Source: an uncultured Opitutales bacterium
Lineage (GTDB): Bacteria; Verrucomicrobiota; Verrucomicrobiia; Opitutales; Intestinicryptomonadaceae
Direction: 5' to 3'
Assembly (NCBI GenBank): GCA_900547395.1
Contig: URGP01000007.1
Span: forward strand, 1-64,000
Length of the DNA: 64,000 nt
Shown: positions 8,171 through 16,576 of the stretch, piece by piece
How positions within the stretch are numbered: the stretch's first letter is position 1
Layout: every line of letters begins with the position of its first letter
Position numbers and translations under genes: made by a program
Notes under the pieces: model-generated
What the model was told of the DNA's origin: nothing
Seen by the model: the letters and a program-made list of their open reading frames with translations, nothing else
Database searches by the model: none

Positions 8171-8647
8171 TTATCTTTTTGGTGATTTTGATGAGAATAT
8201 TGCGTTTCTGCCCGAGCTTGCCCAGTTGAAGTCGGGAGCGGCTCTTTTTATTGAGGAGACGGCGCATTCCGAGCCTGCCGCCACTGCCGCTGCCGCGCTT
8301 ATTACTGCCAAAAGTTCGGGTGTCAAACCTTCCGCAGGCTTTACGGAAACCACCCTGTGGGGCGCTCCGTCCAAAGCGGCGTAAACCGCGGAGCTTATGA
8401 CGCCCGCAATTTCGCGGGATTTTTCCTTTTCGAGCCGAGCTTGCTCTTCCGCTTCAAGGCGAGCCTTTTCTTTGGCTTGTGCCGCTTTTTTTGCGGCTTT
8501 TTCGTCTGCCATTTTAAAGGGCATACCCATCAGCGTTGTGGCAAGCATCAAAGATGCCAATACCCCGATTACCACTATGAAACCTATCAGCATGAACGAT
8601 ACGGTTTCAGAGGCATTGGGATACAGCGCTATTGCCAGTGTATTCAT
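8171..8647 (-). CDS. mmdD: Decarboxylase gamma (OadG-like) subunit
   Basis: A 158-residue single-pass membrane protein: hydrophobic segment at about 17-42 (VSFMLIGFIVVIGVLASLMLATTLMGM), a charged Ala/Lys/Glu helix (47-80), and a C-terminal part (EIAGVISSAVYAALD ... PELLAVISAAAAVAAG) that resembles the tail of OadG/MmdD subunits. It is expected to hold the catalytic and membrane subunits together. It lies 21 bp after mmdA. The gamma family is poorly conserved, so the call rests on both topology and position in the operon. Confidence 0.82.
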   Translation of the reverse strand: MNTLAIALYPNASETVSFMLIGFIVVIGVLASLMLATTLMGMPFKMADEKAAKKAAQAKEKARLEAEEQARLEKEKSREIAGVISSAVYAALDGAPHRVVSVKPAEGLTPELLAVISAAAAVAAGSECAVSSIKRAAPDFNWASSGRNAIFSSKSPKR

Positions 8648-8668
8648 ATGTCGTCTTTCTATAAAATC

Positions 8669-10222
8669 TTACAGAGGAATGTTGCCGTGCTTCTTGGGCA
8701 GGCGCGTCTGGCGTTTTGAAAGCGTTGCGCGGAATGCCTGTGCCAATACGCCGCGTGTTTCGGCAGGCTCTATTACGTCTGTAATCATGCCCTTTGTTGC
8801 CGCTTGGTAGGGGCTTGCGAACTTTTCCCTGTAGTCTTCGCGAAGCTCTGCTTCCTTTGCCTTCGGGTCGGCGGCTTCTGCAATTTCCTTCTTGTAAAGA
8901 ACCTTGCAAGCGCCTTCCGCGCCCATAACGGCGATTTCGGCGGTCGGCCATGCAAATACCATGTCTGCACCCATTTCGGTGTTGCACATTCCGATGTACG
9001 CGCCGCCGTAAGCCTTGCGCATTATGAGCGTGATTTTCGGGACTGTCGCCGAGGCGTAGGCAAAGAGCATTTTTGCGCCGTGCCTTATTATGCCGCCCTG
9101 TTCCTGCGCCAAGCCCGGCATAAATCCCGGAACGTCAACCAAGTTCAAAATCGGAACATTGAAAGCGTTGCAGGTACGGATGAAGCGCGCCGCCTTGTCA
9201 GCCGCGTTGATGTCGAGGCATCCCGCCTTGACTGTCGGCTGGTTTGCGATAATGCCGATAACGACGCCTTGGATTTTCGCAAATCCCGTCACCATGTTCT
9301 TTGCCCACATGTTCTGGATTTCAAAGAATGAATCTGCGTCAACGATGCGTTCAATCACCTTGTAAACGTCGAGGGCGATTTTTGAAGATTCGGGGACGAT
9401 TTCGTTTAAAGTTTCGTCGTAGATTTTTTCAACGGGCACCGACAAGTCGTGCGGAGCTTCCTGCATATTGTTTGAAGGAAGGTAGGAAAGCAACTTTTCG
9501 GAAAGCTCGATTGCGTGTTTGTCGTCTTCCGCTACAAGATGGATATTGCCCGAAATTGTTGCGTGCGCCGCCGCAGAGGCGAACGATTCGGGGTCTGCCT
9601 TTTCGCCCGTTGCCGCCGCAATAACCTGAGGACCGCAGATGAAGAGGTTTGAGTTGGACTTTGTCATGATAATGAAGTCCATCAAAGCGGGGCTGTAAGC
9701 CGCGCCGCCCGCGCATGGGCCCGCGATTATCGCAATTTGCGGAACGACGCCCGAAAGGTTTACGTTCTGCCAGAAAATTTTTCCGTATCCGCCCAAAGCT
9801 TCGACGCCTTCTTGAATTCTCGCGCCGCCTGAGTCGTTTATTCCGATTACGGGCATGCCGTTTTCGGACGCAAATTTCATGAGTTTGCAGATTTTTTCCG
9901 CGTGGGCGGAGCCGAGAGAGCCGCCGCTTACCATGAAGTCTTGCGCAAACGCCGCAACGGGTCTGCCATTAACAAGACCTATGCCGCTTACCAAGCCGTC
10001 GGCGGGGCAGCTTTTGCCCAAGCCGTCAAAGAGGTTGTAATTTTGCGTCACATGCATCCCGAACTCTTGGAAAGAGCCTTCGTCGAAGAGTGCTTCCAAG
10101 CGTTCGCGCGCCGACATCAAGCCTTTTGCATGGCGTTTTTCAAGCTTTGCATCGCCTCCTGATGCGATGATTTTCTTGCGCCTTGCTTTCAGGTCGTCCA
10201 ATAATTTTTGTGATATTGCCAT
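8669..10222 (-). CDS. mmdA: Methylmalonyl-CoA decarboxylase alpha subunit (carboxyltransferase)
   Basis: A 517-residue member of the acyl-CoA carboxyltransferase family (PccB/MmdA). Two crotonase-like halves are visible. The N-terminal half has SARERLEALFDEGSF and the oxyanion loop GPCAGGAAYSPALMDF; the C-terminal half has DVPGFMPGLAQEQGGIIRHGAKMLFAYASATVPKIT and RKAYGGAYIGMCN. It transfers the carboxyl group of methylmalonyl-CoA to biotin, giving propionyl-CoA. With mmdB, mmdC and mmdD downstream and no biotin carboxylase, the decarboxylase reading is much better than propionyl-CoA carboxylase. The ribosome-binding site TAAGGAA lies 5 bp before the ATG. Confidence 0.95.
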   Translation of the reverse strand: MAISQKLLDDLKARRKKIIASGGDAKLEKRHAKGLMSARERLEALFDEGSFQEFGMHVTQNYNLFDGLGKSCPADGLVSGIGLVNGRPVAAFAQDFMVSGGSLGSAHAEKICKLMKFASENGMPVIGINDSGGARIQEGVEALGGYGKIFWQNVNLSGVVPQIAIIAGPCAGGAAYSPALMDFIIMTKSNSNLFICGPQVIAAATGEKADPESFASAAAHATISGNIHLVAEDDKHAIELSEKLLSYLPSNNMQEAPHDLSVPVEKIYDETLNEIVPESSKIALDVYKVIERIVDADSFFEIQNMWAKNMVTGFAKIQGVVIGIIANQPTVKAGCLDINAADKAARFIRTCNAFNVPILNLVDVPGFMPGLAQEQGGIIRHGAKMLFAYASATVPKITLIMRKAYGGAYIGMCNTEMGADMVFAWPTAEIAVMGAEGACKVLYKKEIAEAADPKAKEAELREDYREKFASPYQAATKGMITDVIEPAETRGVLAQAFRATLSKRQTRLPKKHGNIPL

Positions 10223-10246
10223 TTGTATTCCTTAAAAAAGAGTTGG

Positions 10247-10274
10247 AATTTAAGAAAGTTTGCAAATTTGTCAA
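10247..10274 (-). promoter_or_regulatory. Candidate internal promoter before mmdA
   Basis: On the minus strand, TTGACA (10274-10269), a 16-bp spacer and TAAATT (10252-10247) lie immediately behind the epimerase stop codon and 25 bp before mmdA. This could let the decarboxylase be expressed independently of mce. Confidence 0.4.
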
Positions 10275-10706
10275 TTATTTGCATCCGCAACCGCATCCGC
10301 CTTTTGCGTCTTGGCAGAATTCAGTGAGAATGCCCGCCGTGGATTTCGGGTGCAGGAATGCGATTTCCTTGTGGTGTGCGCCCGGGCGCGGAGCTTGGTC
10401 TATGAGCTGTGCGCCTTCCGCCTTGACGCGTTCAAGCTCTTCGGGGACGGAATCTGTAAAGAATGCCAAGTGGTGGATTCCTCCGCGCGGATTTTTTTCG
10501 AGAAATTTTGCAATGGGGCTGTCTTCGGAAGTCGGCTCCAAGAGTTCCAAATGCACGCCGCCAATAGTAAAGAAAGCCGTTTTCACCTTTTGGCTAGGTA
10601 CTTCTTCAACGCCTTCGCATTTGAGCCCCAATATTTTTTCGTAATAAGGCAGAGCCTCTTCTATTGATTTTACCGCTATGCCCAGATGGTCGATTTTCTT
10701 TAACAT
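10275..10706 (-). CDS. mce: Methylmalonyl-CoA epimerase
   Basis: A 143-residue glyoxalase-fold enzyme that interconverts the R and S forms of methylmalonyl-CoA between the mutase and the decarboxylase. Expected metal-site residues appear in HLGIAVKS (H7), GGIHHLAFF and GILTEFCQ. I chose the ATG at 10706 rather than an upstream in-frame ATG at 10760, because AAGGA lies 6-7 bp before it and the protein then begins MLKKIDHLGIAVKS as in the family. The C-terminus ends in an unusual cysteine-glycine tail (GGCGCGCK). It heads the decarboxylase gene cluster. Confidence 0.93.
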   Translation of the reverse strand: MLKKIDHLGIAVKSIEEALPYYEKILGLKCEGVEEVPSQKVKTAFFTIGGVHLELLEPTSEDSPIAKFLEKNPRGGIHHLAFFTDSVPEELERVKAEGAQLIDQAPRPGAHHKEIAFLHPKSTAGILTEFCQDAKGGCGCGCK

Positions 10707-10988
10707 GATTTTCCTTTTCTTGTTTCTTTGCTTTTTAAAAATATGCAGAAAATAATTCAATTAACTTTATACGGGGAAAAAATCCTGTCAAGATTTTATA
10801 AAAATAAAACGGAGGCTTGGTGTTGCGCGGTTTTCGCTGTTTAAAAAAGCTTGTTTTTTATTGACAGGCTGTTGGTTTTCGTATTTTGTTAAATTTGTTA
10901 TTTGACCCGTTTATTTCGGCTTTTGCTTGTGCTTTGCCGCGAAACGGCGGAATTTTTTGTAAAATTAAACTTAAAAAAAGGAAATTAT
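10707..10988. other. Intergenic region between divergent mce and sugar isomerase genes
   Basis: AT-rich. On the minus strand a TTGACA with a TATAAA only 14 bp away faces mce, a poor spacing. On the plus strand TTGACA at 10861 faces the isomerase gene. No RNA gene or hairpin of note was seen. Confidence 0.5.
10861..10887 (+). promoter_or_regulatory. Candidate promoter of the sugar isomerase gene
   Basis: TTGACA (10861-10866), a 15-bp spacer and TATTTT (10882-10887). The -35 box is perfect, the spacer short, the -10 box four of six. It lies about 100 bp before the chosen start. Confidence 0.35.
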
Positions 10989-12029
10989 ATGGGAAGACCT
11001 GTAACAATCTTCACAGGGCAATGGGCGGACATTCCGTTTGAAAAACTTGCGCCGATGATTAAGTCGATGGGCTACGACGGCGTTGAAATCGCCTGCTGGG
11101 GCGACCACTTTGACGTCGATAAGTTTGACGACGAGGAGTATTTGAAAGGTCGTTGGGCGATTTTGGAAAAGAACGGCTTGAACTGCTTTGCAATTTCAAA
11201 CCACTTGATGGGGCAGTGCGTTTGCGACAATATCGACGTCCGCCACAAAGGCATTTTGTCTGCCGAAGTTTGGGGCGACGGCGAGCCCGAAGGCGTGCGC
11301 AGGCGCGCGGCCGAGCAGATGGTGAAAACCGCCAAGGCGTGCGCAAACTTCATGAAACTGCGTCCCGCTTCAATGGCGAAATCTCCGATTGAGCCGACCG
11401 TCAACGGCTTTACAGGCTCTTCAATCTGGCAGTGGCTTTACTCTTTCCCGCCGGTTCCGCCGTCTGCAATAGAGGAAGGCTACAAGGATTTCGCCGCGCG
11501 CTGGACTCCGATTTTGGACGAATTTGACAAGGTTGGCGTAAACTTCGCGTTGGAAGTCCACCCGACTGAAATTGCGTTTGACATTGCTTCTGCCGAAAGA
11601 GCTCTCTCTGCAATCAAGGGGCATAAGCGTTTCGGCTTTAACTACGACCCGAGCCACTTCGGCTATCAGGGCGTTGACTACGTTAAGTTCATCCGCAAGT
11701 TCGCCGATCGCATTTACCATGTCCATGTCAAGGACGCATGGTGGGGACACGGCAACGGCGAAGCGGGCGTATTCGGCGGACATACCGAATTTACCGATCC
11801 GCGCCGCTATTGGGACTTCCGCTCTCCCGGACATGGCGATGTAAACTTTGAGGAAATCATAGTCGCTCTAAACGACATCAAGTACAAGGGTCCGCTTTCC
11901 GTTGAATGGGAAGATGGAAGAATGGACAGGGTTCACGGCGGCACGGAAGCTTGCGCATTTACCCGCAAGATAGATTTCCCGACATCAGACGTCGTTTTTG
12001 ACTCTGCGTTCGACAAGTCAAACCAGTAA
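10989..12029 (+). CDS. Sugar phosphate isomerase/epimerase family protein (xylose isomerase-like TIM barrel)
   Basis: A 346-residue protein with the TIM-barrel pattern of the AP-endonuclease-2/sugar isomerase family. Metal-ligand candidates are the glutamate in [13 protein letters not shown], the Asp/His in [10 protein letters not shown], the histidines in [16 protein letters not shown] and the glutamate in [12 protein letters not shown] start at 10989 because AAGGAAATTAT precedes it closely; an upstream in-frame ATG at 10902 would add 29 unrelated residues. It leads a carbohydrate locus with a Tat-exported Gfo/Idh protein, a pairing common in planctomycetes and Verrucomicrobia. The substrate is unknown. 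Confidence 0.85.
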   Translation: MGRPVTIFTGQWADIPFEKLAPMIKSMGYDGVEIACWGDHFDVDKFDDEEYLKGRWAILEKNGLNCFAISNHLMGQCVCDNIDVRHKGILSAEVWGDGEPEGVRRRAAEQMVKTAKACANFMKLRPASMAKSPIEPTVNGFTGSSIWQWLYSFPPVPPSAIEEGYKDFAARWTPILDEFDKVGVNFALEVHPTEIAFDIASAERALSAIKGHKRFGFNYDPSHFGYQGVDYVKFIRKFADRIYHVHVKDAWWGHGNGEAGVFGGHTEFTDPRRYWDFRSPGHGDVNFEEIIVALNDIKYKGPLSVEWEDGRMDRVHGGTEACAFTRKIDFPTSDVVFDSAFDKSNQ

Positions 12030-12040
12030 TTGTTTAAAAA

Positions 12041-12116
12041 AATCCCGAAAAATCCGCGCAAAGTCCGATTGGTTTTTTGGATGGGCGCGGAAATTTCGGG
12101 ATTTTATGTTTTTTTG
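12041..12116 (+). terminator. Terminator after the sugar isomerase gene
   Basis: Long stem: AATCCCGAAAAATCCGCGC (12041-12059) pairs with GCGCGGAAATTTCGGGATT (12085-12103), with one internal mismatch. A T-rich run follows at 12109-12115. Confidence 0.7.
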
Positions 12117-12263
12117 CAACATTCTAATAAAAACATATTTAACAGCATGCCTTGTTCGGGCGGATATTTGAATGTTTTTGGGCGTCCGCAAACCGGGCAT
12201 TTTTTGCTTGAAAAATAAAAAATTTTAAAAAGAATATAAATCACAAATCTTAAAGAAAATATT

Positions 12264-12842
12264 ATGCAAGAAGAAAATTGTAAATCATCATTCACACATA
12301 CAATGGCGTTCTGGCTTTTGCGTTTTTGGCTCGCTGCCAGGGCAATCGGTACGGGGTTGGTAAAATTCCAGGGCGAAGGACAGACGGTCAAGGCGGAATA
12401 TGCCGACCTTGATGCTGAAACATTGCAGGCAATGGGGGCGGAAGCTTTTGACAAGGCTCAAACTTTGGGTTTCCAGTTTTATCACGGCTTGCCGGCAAAA
12501 GGCCCGATGAGCATTGAAGGCTTTACTGCAAGCCCTCTTATGCCGTCATTTATGGTAGAGCCTTACGCCTATGTTTTGGGCTATGCGCTAATAGCTCTCG
12601 GCGTTGCTCTCTTGCTTGGCGTCTGCACACGAGTAACTCTTTTCTTGATGGGCTTGCTTTACATTTCTTTGACATACGGATTCATCATCTTGGAACCCAC
12701 TTTGCGCGACGCTTCCGCGGCGGGCATCGCATATTTGGGCGTCCACATGATTATGATTGTTGCGGCTCTGCTTCTTGCAAAGCACAACAAGTTTGAACTT
12801 TTGCCCTGCGGCAAGCTTCCTTGCTGCAAGTGCAACAAATAA
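12264..12842 (+). CDS. DoxX-like integral membrane protein
   Basis: A 192-residue protein with about four membrane segments: near residues 14-31 (FWLLRFWLAARAIGTGLV), 97-114 (AYVLGYALIALGVALLLG), 118-136, and 148-168. The layout and the opening LLRFWLAARAIGTGLVKF resemble the DoxX/TQO family, whose members often sit next to oxidoreductases. The loop after segment 1 is long (about 60 residues). The C-terminus is cysteine-rich (LLPCGKLPCCKCNK). It ends 18 bp before a Tat-exported Gfo/Idh protein and is probably cotranscribed with it. No catalytic role can be assigned. Confidence 0.65.
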   Translation: MQEENCKSSFTHTMAFWLLRFWLAARAIGTGLVKFQGEGQTVKAEYADLDAETLQAMGAEAFDKAQTLGFQFYHGLPAKGPMSIEGFTASPLMPSFMVEPYAYVLGYALIALGVALLLGVCTRVTLFLMGLLYISLTYGFIILEPTLRDASAAGIAYLGVHMIMIVAALLLAKHNKFELLPCGKLPCCKCNK

Positions 12843-12860
12843 CAAAAAGGGGGATAAAAT

Positions 12861-14216
12861 ATGGAATATAACAGACGTGACTTCTTGAAGCTCGCAGGTC
12901 TTGCGGGCGGCGGTCTTATGATGTCTTCGAGCGTTGCCCGCGCACAGGAGAAAAAGGTCGCACCAAGTGAAGAATTAAACATTGCGCTCGTCGGCATGGG
13001 TGCGGAAGGCGAAGTTCTTTTGAACAGCCTTATTAAAATTCCCGGAATTCGCTTCCGCGCGGTTTGCGACATTTGGGAATGCCGTCGCCGTTATGCACGC
13101 GGCCGCATCTTGGGCGCGACTGCAAAGGCAGGCAAGAAAACAGATCTTAAAGACCACCTTTACGAAGACTACAAAGATCTCATCGCAAATGAAAAGGACT
13201 TGGACGGTGTAATCATCGCAACTCCGGACTTCTGGCATGCTCCGCAGACGGTTGACTTCTTGAAGGCAGGCGTAAACGTTTACTGCGAAAAGATGATGTC
13301 AAACACTGTCGAAGGCGCACGCTCAATGGTTCGCGCGGCTCGCGAAACAGGCAAGCTTTTGCAGATTGGACACCAGCGCAAGTCAAGCCCGCGCTATCAT
13401 TATGTTCGCGACGTGCTTTTGCGCAAATTGAACCTTTGCGGTCAGATTACAGGCGCGAACGCCCAGTGGAACAGGGCTGTAACCAAGGACTTGACTGTCC
13501 CCGAAGGCAAGGCATTCGCAATTTCCGACGAAACTTTGCAAAAGTACGGCTTTGAAAACAAGCAGAAGTTCCGCAACTGGCGTTGGTACAAGGGCTTGGG
13601 CGGCGGTCCAATCTCCGACCTCGGCGCGCACCAAATCGACATCTTCGCCTATATGTTCGGCGGACGTCCCAAGAGCGTAATGGCAGGCGGCGGCAACAAC
13701 TTCTACAAGAAGGATTGGTATGACGACGTAATGTGCATTTACGAGTTTGAAAAGACTTATCAGGGTTTCCCCGCGCGCGCTTTCTATCAGGTTCTCACAA
13801 CCACGAGCGTAGGCGGATACTTTGAACAGTTCTTCGGCACGGACGGCTCCATCAAGATGTCCGAAAATCCCGCGCTTACAAAAATCTTCAAGGAACGCGG
13901 TCGCCCCGAACTCGACGCAAAGTGGGAAAAGTATGTTGCAGACGGATTGCTCGTCAAGAAGGCGGCAGTCGAAGTCAAGACGGAAGACGTACGCGAATCC
14001 AAGCCGCCGGAAGAATACGGCTTTGAAGTTGACTTCAAGGGCAAGTTCATCCACCAGCCGCACTTGGAAAACTTCTTCAACGCTATTCGCGGTCAGGAAA
14101 AACTGAATTGCGACGGCGAGCATGCGTTTGAAGCGGAAGCTGCAGTTTACAAGGTAAACGAAGCGGTTGCCGCAAAGAAAATGCTGGAATTTACAGACGA
14201 AGATTTTAAGGCTTAA
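12861..14216 (+). CDS. Tat-exported Gfo/Idh/MocA family oxidoreductase
   Basis: A 451-residue protein. The N-terminus NRRDFLKLAGLAGGGLMMSSSVARAQE is a twin-arginine signal with AxA-type cleavage. It is followed by an NAD(P)-binding Rossmann strand (NIALVGMGAEGEVLL), the CEKMMSNTVEGARSMV block equivalent to the EKP motif, and GGGPISDLGAHQIDIFAYMFG typical of the C-terminal domain. Exported members of this family carry a tightly bound cofactor and oxidise or reduce sugars in the periplasm. A strong ribosome-binding site (AGGGGG) precedes the ATG. Neighbours are the DoxX-like protein (18 bp before) and a discoidin-type protein (54 bp after). Confidence 0.9.
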   Translation: MEYNRRDFLKLAGLAGGGLMMSSSVARAQEKKVAPSEELNIALVGMGAEGEVLLNSLIKIPGIRFRAVCDIWECRRRYARGRILGATAKAGKKTDLKDHLYEDYKDLIANEKDLDGVIIATPDFWHAPQTVDFLKAGVNVYCEKMMSNTVEGARSMVRAARETGKLLQIGHQRKSSPRYHYVRDVLLRKLNLCGQITGANAQWNRAVTKDLTVPEGKAFAISDETLQKYGFENKQKFRNWRWYKGLGGGPISDLGAHQIDIFAYMFGGRPKSVMAGGGNNFYKKDWYDDVMCIYEFEKTYQGFPARAFYQVLTTTSVGGYFEQFFGTDGSIKMSENPALTKIFKERGRPELDAKWEKYVADGLLVKKAAVEVKTEDVRESKPPEEYGFEVDFKGKFIHQPHLENFFNAIRGQEKLNCDGEHAFEAEAAVYKVNEAVAAKKMLEFTDEDFKA

Positions 14217-14270
14217 CCGCCTTAAAGTCGGACTCGAATTTCCGTTAACATAAAAGAAAGGATTTTTATC

Positions 14271-14918
14271 ATGAAAAAAACATCTATTATTCTTGGTATC
14301 TTGGCGTTTGCTTTTGCACAAAGTTTCGCTGAAATGAAGCCTCTTAAACTCGATGTTCCTCCCTCTCAGTTGGAAGGCACTCCCGTTCCCGTAAAACTCG
14401 CGGGGCAAAATCCCGTTGAAGAACCGAATCCGACGGTTATGGTTCCGGACGGCGTTAAGAACATCGCGCTTAAAAAAGCGGTGACAGCTTCCGACGACTT
14501 CCCCCTCTCGGGCGAGCTTGAATTCATTACCGACGGCGACAAGGGCGGTTCAATGGGTTCTGTCGTTTCCATTTCCGGCGGTTTGCAGTGGGTTCAGATT
14601 GACCTCGGCAAGGAATCGGAAATCTATGCCATCGCGGTTTGGCACTTCCATTCACAGAAGAGGGCTTACAATGACGTTGTAATCCAAATCTCCAACGATC
14701 CCGAATTCAAGAAGGACGTTGTAACGGTTTACAATAACGACCACGACAACTCCGCAAAGATGGGCAAGGGTTCCGACAAGGCTTGGATTGAAACAAACGA
14801 AGGCAAACTCATCGACTTGAAGGGTGCGAAGAAGGCTCGCTATGTCCGCCTCTATTCAGACGGCAGCAGCACTGACGAAACCAACACCTACATCGAAGTT
14901 GAAGTTTTCGGCAAATAA
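14271..14918 (+). CDS. Exported discoidin (F5/8 type C)-like carbohydrate-binding protein
   Basis: A 215-residue protein with a signal peptide (1-20, MKKTSIILGILAFAFAQSFA), a proline-rich linker (22-60) and one galactose-binding-like beta-sandwich: NIALKKAVTASDDF, LEFITDGDKGG, LQWVQIDLGKESEIYAIAVWHFH, and the closing ARYVRLYSDGSS...YIEVEVFG. This module usually binds glycans. AAAGGA lies 9 bp before the ATG. It follows the Gfo/Idh gene and is followed by a terminator, so it closes the transcription unit. It has no catalytic domain of its own. Confidence 0.82.
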   Translation: MKKTSIILGILAFAFAQSFAEMKPLKLDVPPSQLEGTPVPVKLAGQNPVEEPNPTVMVPDGVKNIALKKAVTASDDFPLSGELEFITDGDKGGSMGSVVSISGGLQWVQIDLGKESEIYAIAVWHFHSQKRAYNDVVIQISNDPEFKKDVVTVYNNDHDNSAKMGKGSDKAWIETNEGKLIDLKGAKKARYVRLYSDGSSTDETNTYIEVEVFGK

Positions 14919-14938
14919 TCCGAATTGAGTTTATTTTG

Positions 14939-14975
14939 AAGCGGCGTTTAAGATTTTCTTGGACGCCGCTTTTTT
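14939..14975 (+). terminator. Terminator after the discoidin gene
   Basis: Stem AAGCGGCGT (14939-14947) / ACGCCGCTT (14963-14971) followed by a run of T. It ends the DoxX-Gfo/Idh-discoidin unit. Confidence 0.8.
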
Positions 14976-15033
14976 ATGCGCATTTTATTTTTTTGATTGA
15001 ATGGAAGTCGTTTTGCGTAAATAATTTTTTATT

Positions 15034-16512
15034 ATGAATTTAAAAATAATTGCAATGATTTTGGGGGTAATCTCCGCGATTGCAGCTTATGCCGACGTCA
15101 GGTGCGCGGACATATTTTCAGACCACATGGTCTTGCAGGTGAACATGCCTATAAGAATTTGGGGTTCGGCAGATGCAGGCGAAAAGATAAATGTAAAATT
15201 TATGAATTTGAAAGGCTCTGCGGTTGCGGGTGCCGACGGCAAGTGGAGGGTCGATTTGCCCGCCCCAAAAAAGTACGTCAAAGAAGGTCAGGAGCTTGTT
15301 GTTGAAGGAAAAAACAAAGTGGTTTTTAAGGACGTGCTGGTTGGCGAAGTATGGGTTTGCTTGGGGCAGAGCAATATGGACGTCAACATAACTTCGATGA
15401 ATGACGCAAAGGAGTTTTTGGACAAAAATTCAAATCTGCCGCTAATCCGCTACTATTTTATACCGAAAGCCACTTCTGCAACTCCGAGTGGCGCGCATGA
15501 TTTGAAAGACGCACAAAAATGGCTGCCCGTAACACCCGAAAACCGCAAACAGTTCAGCAAGGCGTCTGCTGTCGGCTCGAAGTTTGCGGTGGAGCTATTT
15601 GAAAATCTTAATGTCCCTATCGGCTACATCAGCGCGGCGGTTGGCGGTTCAAGGCTTGAATCATGGATGACGCGCGAAGCGGCTGCGGCCGCGGGCGAAA
15701 CAGCGTATGTCGAACGCATGGAAAAGCTTTTTGACGAATGGCAGGCGCGGGACATTGCAAAGTGGGAAGCCTTGCCTGCGGAAAAAAAGGCAAAGAGAAA
15801 CAAGCCCGACAACCGTTGCGGCGTGATTTCTTGGTGCCACAATGCGATGGTTGCGCCCCTCATTCCGCTTTCGATGCGTGGCGAGATTTGGTATCAAGGC
15901 GAAATGAACAATGGCACGCACGACAACTATATAAATCTATTCCCCGAATACGCAAAGATGATGAGAAAGTTCTTTGAAAATGAAAATCTTTACATCTTTA
16001 CAGTTCAGCTTCCCGATTCCACCGACAAGGGTTGGGCGCCGCTTCGCAATGTGCAGCGCAAGCTTGGCGACATGGTTGAAAAGAGCGGGGTTGCGATAAT
16101 CATTGACGGCGGAGAAACCGAGTTGCACCCGAAGGACAAAACCAAGCCCGCCCATCGCTTGGCAATTATGGCTCTTGCGGACGTTTACGGCAAAAAAATA
16201 ATATCCCGTTCGCCCATGCCTTTAAAGCTTTCACAAAAAGGCGATTTTGTGAGTGTGGTGTTTAAGAATGTCGGAAAGGGTTTGAAAATTTCCGACGGGC
16301 AAGGCGTGCGCTGTTTTGAAGTCGCCGGAGAAGACGGAAAATTTTATGGCGCGGAAGCCAAGATCGCTTCAAAAAATTCCGTTAAAATTACACTTCCTTC
16401 CGAAGTTTCAAGCGTAAAAAAAGTCCGCTACGCGTGGGCGCCCGATCCCGACGTAAACTTGTATAACAGCGCGGACTTGCCCGCGAGTCCGTTTGAAGAA
16501 CCTGTGGAATAG
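15034..16512 (+). CDS. Sialate O-acetylesterase (SASA/SGNH family)
   Basis: A 492-residue exported esterase; residues 1-20 form a signal peptide. It follows the family plan: an N-terminal beta domain (DHMVLQVNMPIRIWGSADAGEKI), the nucleophile serine S113 in CLGQSNMD, AAVGGSRLESWM with the oxyanion glycine, EIWYQGEMNNG, and a late DxxH-type region (PKDKTKPAHRLAIMAL). Such enzymes remove acetyl groups from sialic acid or other glycans, opening host mucin sugars to glycosidases. It has its own upstream gap and a terminator behind it. Confidence 0.9.
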   Translation: MNLKIIAMILGVISAIAAYADVRCADIFSDHMVLQVNMPIRIWGSADAGEKINVKFMNLKGSAVAGADGKWRVDLPAPKKYVKEGQELVVEGKNKVVFKDVLVGEVWVCLGQSNMDVNITSMNDAKEFLDKNSNLPLIRYYFIPKATSATPSGAHDLKDAQKWLPVTPENRKQFSKASAVGSKFAVELFENLNVPIGYISAAVGGSRLESWMTREAAAAAGETAYVERMEKLFDEWQARDIAKWEALPAEKKAKRNKPDNRCGVISWCHNAMVAPLIPLSMRGEIWYQGEMNNGTHDNYINLFPEYAKMMRKFFENENLYIFTVQLPDSTDKGWAPLRNVQRKLGDMVEKSGVAIIIDGGETELHPKDKTKPAHRLAIMALADVYGKKIISRSPMPLKLSQKGDFVSVVFKNVGKGLKISDGQGVRCFEVAGEDGKFYGAEAKIASKNSVKITLPSEVSSVKKVRYAWAPDPDVNLYNSADLPASPFEEPVE

Positions 16513-16520
16513 GGCATTAA

Positions 16521-16551
16521 AAAAAACTTCATATTTTAATATGAAGTTTTT
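16521..16551 (+). terminator. Terminator after the sialate O-acetylesterase gene
   Basis: Stem ACTTCATATT (16526-16535) / AATATGAAGT (16538-16547) flanked by A5 and T runs. It is AT-rich but perfectly paired. Confidence 0.6.
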
Positions 16552-16576
16552 ATTTCAACATTGGCGCGGAGTGCAA

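Noticed and set aside
8669..10222. Reading mmdA as propionyl-CoA carboxylase beta subunit
   Set aside because: The protein family is the same, but the beta, gamma and biotin-carrier pump subunits follow and no biotin carboxylase is present.
10707..10760. Longer start for the methylmalonyl-CoA epimerase
   Set aside because: The 18 extra residues are unlike the family, and the ATG at 10706 has a good ribosome-binding site.
13383..14408. Long minus-strand open frame (341 codons) opposite the Gfo/Idh gene
   Set aside because: Entirely antisense to a gene with clear motifs and signal peptide; cysteine- and phenylalanine-rich translation without a family.
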